Assembly: GCA_002405485.1 (NCBI GenBank)
Contig: DHLW01000068.1
Span: 132 to 7,237 of the forward strand
Reading direction: 5' to 3'
Source of the DNA: Phycisphaerales bacterium UBA4658
Lineage (GTDB): Bacteria > Planctomycetota > Phycisphaerae > Phycisphaerales > UBA1924
DNA length: 7,106 bases
Shown one piece after another: positions 5,489 through 7,106 of the stretch. Numbering within the stretch: the first letter of the stretch is position 1; each line of letters begins with the position of its first letter. The position numbers and the translations under genes were made by a program. Below the pieces are notes generated by a model. It saw nothing but the letters and a program-made list of their open reading frames with translations, ran no database searches and was not told the origin of the DNA.

Positions 5489-6538
5489 ATGCTGATGAGT
5501 TCGATGCAGCAGAGGCGTCGGGTCCGACCGTGGATGCGGTGGTGGCTGATCGCCGCCGGCGTGTACAACCTGCTCTGGGGCGGCTGGGTGATCCTGTTCC
5601 CCGGAATGCTGTTTGACTTTGCCGGGATGGCCCAGCCGAACTATCCGCAGCTCTGGCAGTGCATCGGGATGATCGTGGGCGTGTACGGGATCGGCTATCT
5701 GTGCGCCGCGCGGGATCCGATGCGGCACTGGCCGATCGTCCTCGTCGGGCTCCTTGGCAAGGTCTTCGGCCCCATCGGATTTGCGCAAGCGCTGTGGACG
5801 GGCGCGCTGCCGGTCGCGTTCGGCATCACCATCCTGAGCAACGATCTGCTGTGGTGGGTTCCGTTCGCGCTCATTCTGCGGCACGCATGGCTGGGCCGGG
5901 AACGCGGCACCGGCGCCGACACCGGTGTCGACAGCGGGGCCGACTCCGGGGCACGGGGCGAGGACCTTGCCGCCACGATGGACCGCGCCGCGGCCCATTC
6001 CCTCGAAGGCGAGGGCGTGCGTTCTCTGCTGGAGCTCAGCAGGGAGCGTCCGACGCTGGTCCTGTTCCTTCGGCACTTCGGGTGCACGTTCTGTCGGGAG
6101 GCCCTTTCGGACCTCGCGGTGCGGCGTGAGGAGTTGTCGCGTCGGGGAATGCACGTGGTGATCGTGCACATGATCGATGCGGAGTCGGCCCGGAAGCAGC
6201 TCGACAGATTTGCGATCAGACGGGCCGAGTCCGACGTCTCGCGATCCGGCACGTTTCAGATCTGCGACCCTCAGCGGCGGGTGTATCAAGCGTTCGAGCT
6301 TCGTCGAGGGACGTTCGCCGAGCTGTTCGGGCTGCGCATGTGGCTGCGGGCGTTTCAAGCCGGGCTGCTCAGGGGACACGGCGTGGGCATGCTGCAGGGT
6401 GATGGGTTCCAGATGCCCGGCGCGTTCGTCGTCCGTGACGGAAGGATCTTGGCGGCGCACCGGCACTCGGACGCCGCGGACCGCGTGGACGTGTGCTCGC
6501 TCGCGACCCAGGCAGGGGCGTCAGGGGCGGTCGGCTGA
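5489..6538 (+). CDS. Fusion: four-helix membrane domain plus peroxiredoxin-like (AhpC/TSA_2-type) thioredoxin fold
   Basis: Predicted membrane-anchored thiol redox protein, 349 residues. The N-terminal part has about four hydrophobic helices (roughly 18-39, 57-73, 82-100, 112-131) with conserved-looking features LLWGGWVILFPG, PNYPQLWQCIGM and KVFGPIGF. A flexible Gly/Asp/Ser linker (140-156) joins it to a thioredoxin-like domain (about 168-338). There, RHFGCTFCREAL carries a CxxC pair (C199, C202) where peroxiredoxin-like PRXL2/SelL-type proteins have their redox pair, and MPGAFVVRDGRI near 309-320 and RHSDAADRVD match the family's C-terminal strands. The reaction is probably thiol/disulfide or peroxide reduction; the substrate is unknown. 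ATG 5489 is chosen, with ATGs at 5495 and 5504 also possible; there is no good ribosome binding site. The 3' end overlaps dtd by 18 bases, tail to tail. Confidence 0.8.
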   Translation: MLMSSMQQRRRVRPWMRWWLIAAGVYNLLWGGWVILFPGMLFDFAGMAQPNYPQLWQCIGMIVGVYGIGYLCAARDPMRHWPIVLVGLLGKVFGPIGFAQALWTGALPVAFGITILSNDLLWWVPFALILRHAWLGRERGTGADTGVDSGADSGARGEDLAATMDRAAAHSLEGEGVRSLLELSRERPTLVLFLRHFGCTFCREALSDLAVRREELSRRGMHVVIVHMIDAESARKQLDRFAIRRAESDVSRSGTFQICDPQRRVYQAFELRRGTFAELFGLRMWLRAFQAGLLRGHGVGMLQGDGFQMPGAFVVRDGRILAAHRHSDAADRVDVCSLATQAGASGAVG

Positions 6539-6973
6539 GTCGAGCAGGATGGTGACTGGGCCGTCGTTGACAAGTCGGACCCGCATGTGGGCCCGGAAGA
6601 CCCCGGCGAACGTCCTTGGGCATGACGAACGGAGCCGGTCGAGGAGGGCGTTGAACAGCGGCTCGGCCCGTTCCGGACGCATGGCGCGATCGAACGAAGG
6701 ACGCCGGCCACGGGCCGCGTCGCCTGCGAGCGTGAAGTTCGGGACCAGAAGGATGGCGCCTGCGACGTCCAGAACGGAGCGGTTCATCTTCCCCTGCTCG
6801 TCGGGAAAGATGCGCAGCGTGGGGAGTTTCTGCGCGATGAACTCGAGGTCCGCCTCTGCATCGGAGTCAACGATGCCCACGAGCGCAAGGAGACCGAGTC
6901 CGTCGAACTCGGCGACCGTACGCCCGTCAACGTCAACGCCGGCCTGGGAGCACCGCTGGATGATCGCGATCAT
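6521..6973 (-). CDS. dtd: D-aminoacyl-tRNA deacylase (DTD)
   Basis: Cytosolic proofreading enzyme that removes D-amino acids (and glycine wrongly loaded on tRNA-Ala) from tRNAs. At 150 residues it is near the usual length (145 in E. coli), and it aligns end to end: MIAIIQR at the start, RIFPDEQGKMN (54-64), FTLAGDAARGRRPSF (80-94), GVFRAHM (124-130) and VNDGPVT (135-141), whose Gly138-Pro139 is the Gly-cisPro motif that screens out L-amino acids. The other catalytic signature, normally SQFTL, reads PNFTL here (78-82). The catalytic-region Thr (T81) and Phe80 are kept. The ATG at 6973 matches the family N-terminus; no Shine-Dalgarno sequence or TACNNT hexamer is seen. It is divergent from the FAD gene across 42 bases. 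Confidence 0.94.
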   Translation of the reverse strand: MIAIIQRCSQAGVDVDGRTVAEFDGLGLLALVGIVDSDAEADLEFIAQKLPTLRIFPDEQGKMNRSVLDVAGAILLVPNFTLAGDAARGRRPSFDRAMRPERAEPLFNALLDRLRSSCPRTFAGVFRAHMRVRLVNDGPVTILLDSADRP

Positions 6974-7003
6974 GCGGCGGGATGATTGGCCGCCCGGCGG
7001 GCA

Positions 7004-7009
7004 TACGCT
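7004..7009 (+). promoter_or_regulatory. Putative -10 element (TACGCT) of the flavoprotein gene, leaderless type
   Basis: GCATACGCTGG lies six bases before the ATG at 7016, within the 42-base divergent gap to dtd. It is nearly identical to the queF element at 5031-5041. No Shine-Dalgarno sequence is present. Confidence 0.55.
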
Positions 7010-7015
7010 GGCGTC

Positions 7016-7106
7016 ATGAGTGACGACGTCGTCATCATTGGTGCCGGCCTGGCAGGGCTGGCGTGCGCCCGGACGCTTGTGTCCGGCGGAGCACGGGTGC
7101 GAGTGC
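7016..7106 (+). CDS. FAD-dependent oxidoreductase, N-terminal 30 residues, cut by the right edge
   Basis: Only the first 30 codons are present. They read MSDDVVIIGAGLAGLACART then LVSGGARVRV. This is a textbook dinucleotide-binding beta-alpha-beta unit with GAGLAG matching GxGxxG, right at the N-terminus, as in flavin amine oxidases, phytoene-desaturase-like and protoporphyrinogen-oxidase-like proteins. The fragment cannot tell these apart. The start ATG is preceded by TACGCT at six bases. The gene is divergent from dtd. Confidence 0.8.
   Translation, partial: MSDDVVIIGAGLAGLACARTLVSGGARVRV

Noticed and set aside
4898..6466. A 522-codon open frame on the minus strand covering queF and the redox fusion gene
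   Set aside because: It crosses two well-supported plus-strand genes, and its translation is low-complexity Arg/Pro/His/Gln sequence with no recognisable fold. It is an antisense shadow caused by codon bias.

Overview
This window comes from a GC-rich bacterial chromosome (by eye roughly two thirds G+C). It holds ordinary core and household genes packed tightly on both strands. Two predicted lipoproteins and a membrane-anchored redox protein suggest a cell with a well-developed envelope, probably diderm. The mix of genes and the apparent use of leaderless starts would fit a planctomycete-like organism, but nothing here proves the phylum. I see no rRNA, tRNA, CRISPR, insertion sequence, phage or plasmid feature.

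Left third, minus strand (read right to left): an unrecognised lipoprotein with an Arg/Glu-rich tail (2639-1788), an NADP-type short-chain dehydrogenase (1769-933), and the N-terminal 287 residues of a cardiolipin synthase (862 to beyond the left edge). Gaps are 18 and 70 bases. The last two each have their own promoter-like hexamer directly before the start codon. Middle, plus strand: endonuclease IV (nfo, 2762-3796), divergent from the lipoprotein across 122 bases; an eight-TPR lipoprotein (3846-5000); the preQ0 reductase QueF (5045-5437); and a fusion of a four-helix membrane domain to a peroxiredoxin-like thioredoxin fold (5489-6538). Right end: D-aminoacyl-tRNA deacylase (dtd, minus, 6973-6521) converges on the fusion gene with an 18-base overlap. 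A FAD-dependent oxidoreductase begins divergently at 7016 and runs off the right edge.

The genes do not form one pathway. They cover DNA repair (nfo), tRNA modification and quality control (queF, dtd), membrane lipid synthesis (cls) and redox or envelope functions. The strongest unifying signal is regulatory. Five of the nine genes have a TACNNT hexamer ending exactly 5 or 6 bases before the start codon, which places the expected transcription start on the start codon itself and suggests leaderless mRNAs. The most unusual proteins are the membrane-peroxiredoxin fusion, a DTD whose SQFTL motif reads PNFTL, and an Nfo with a basic C-terminal tail. I found no convincing new multi-gene defence or mobile system.
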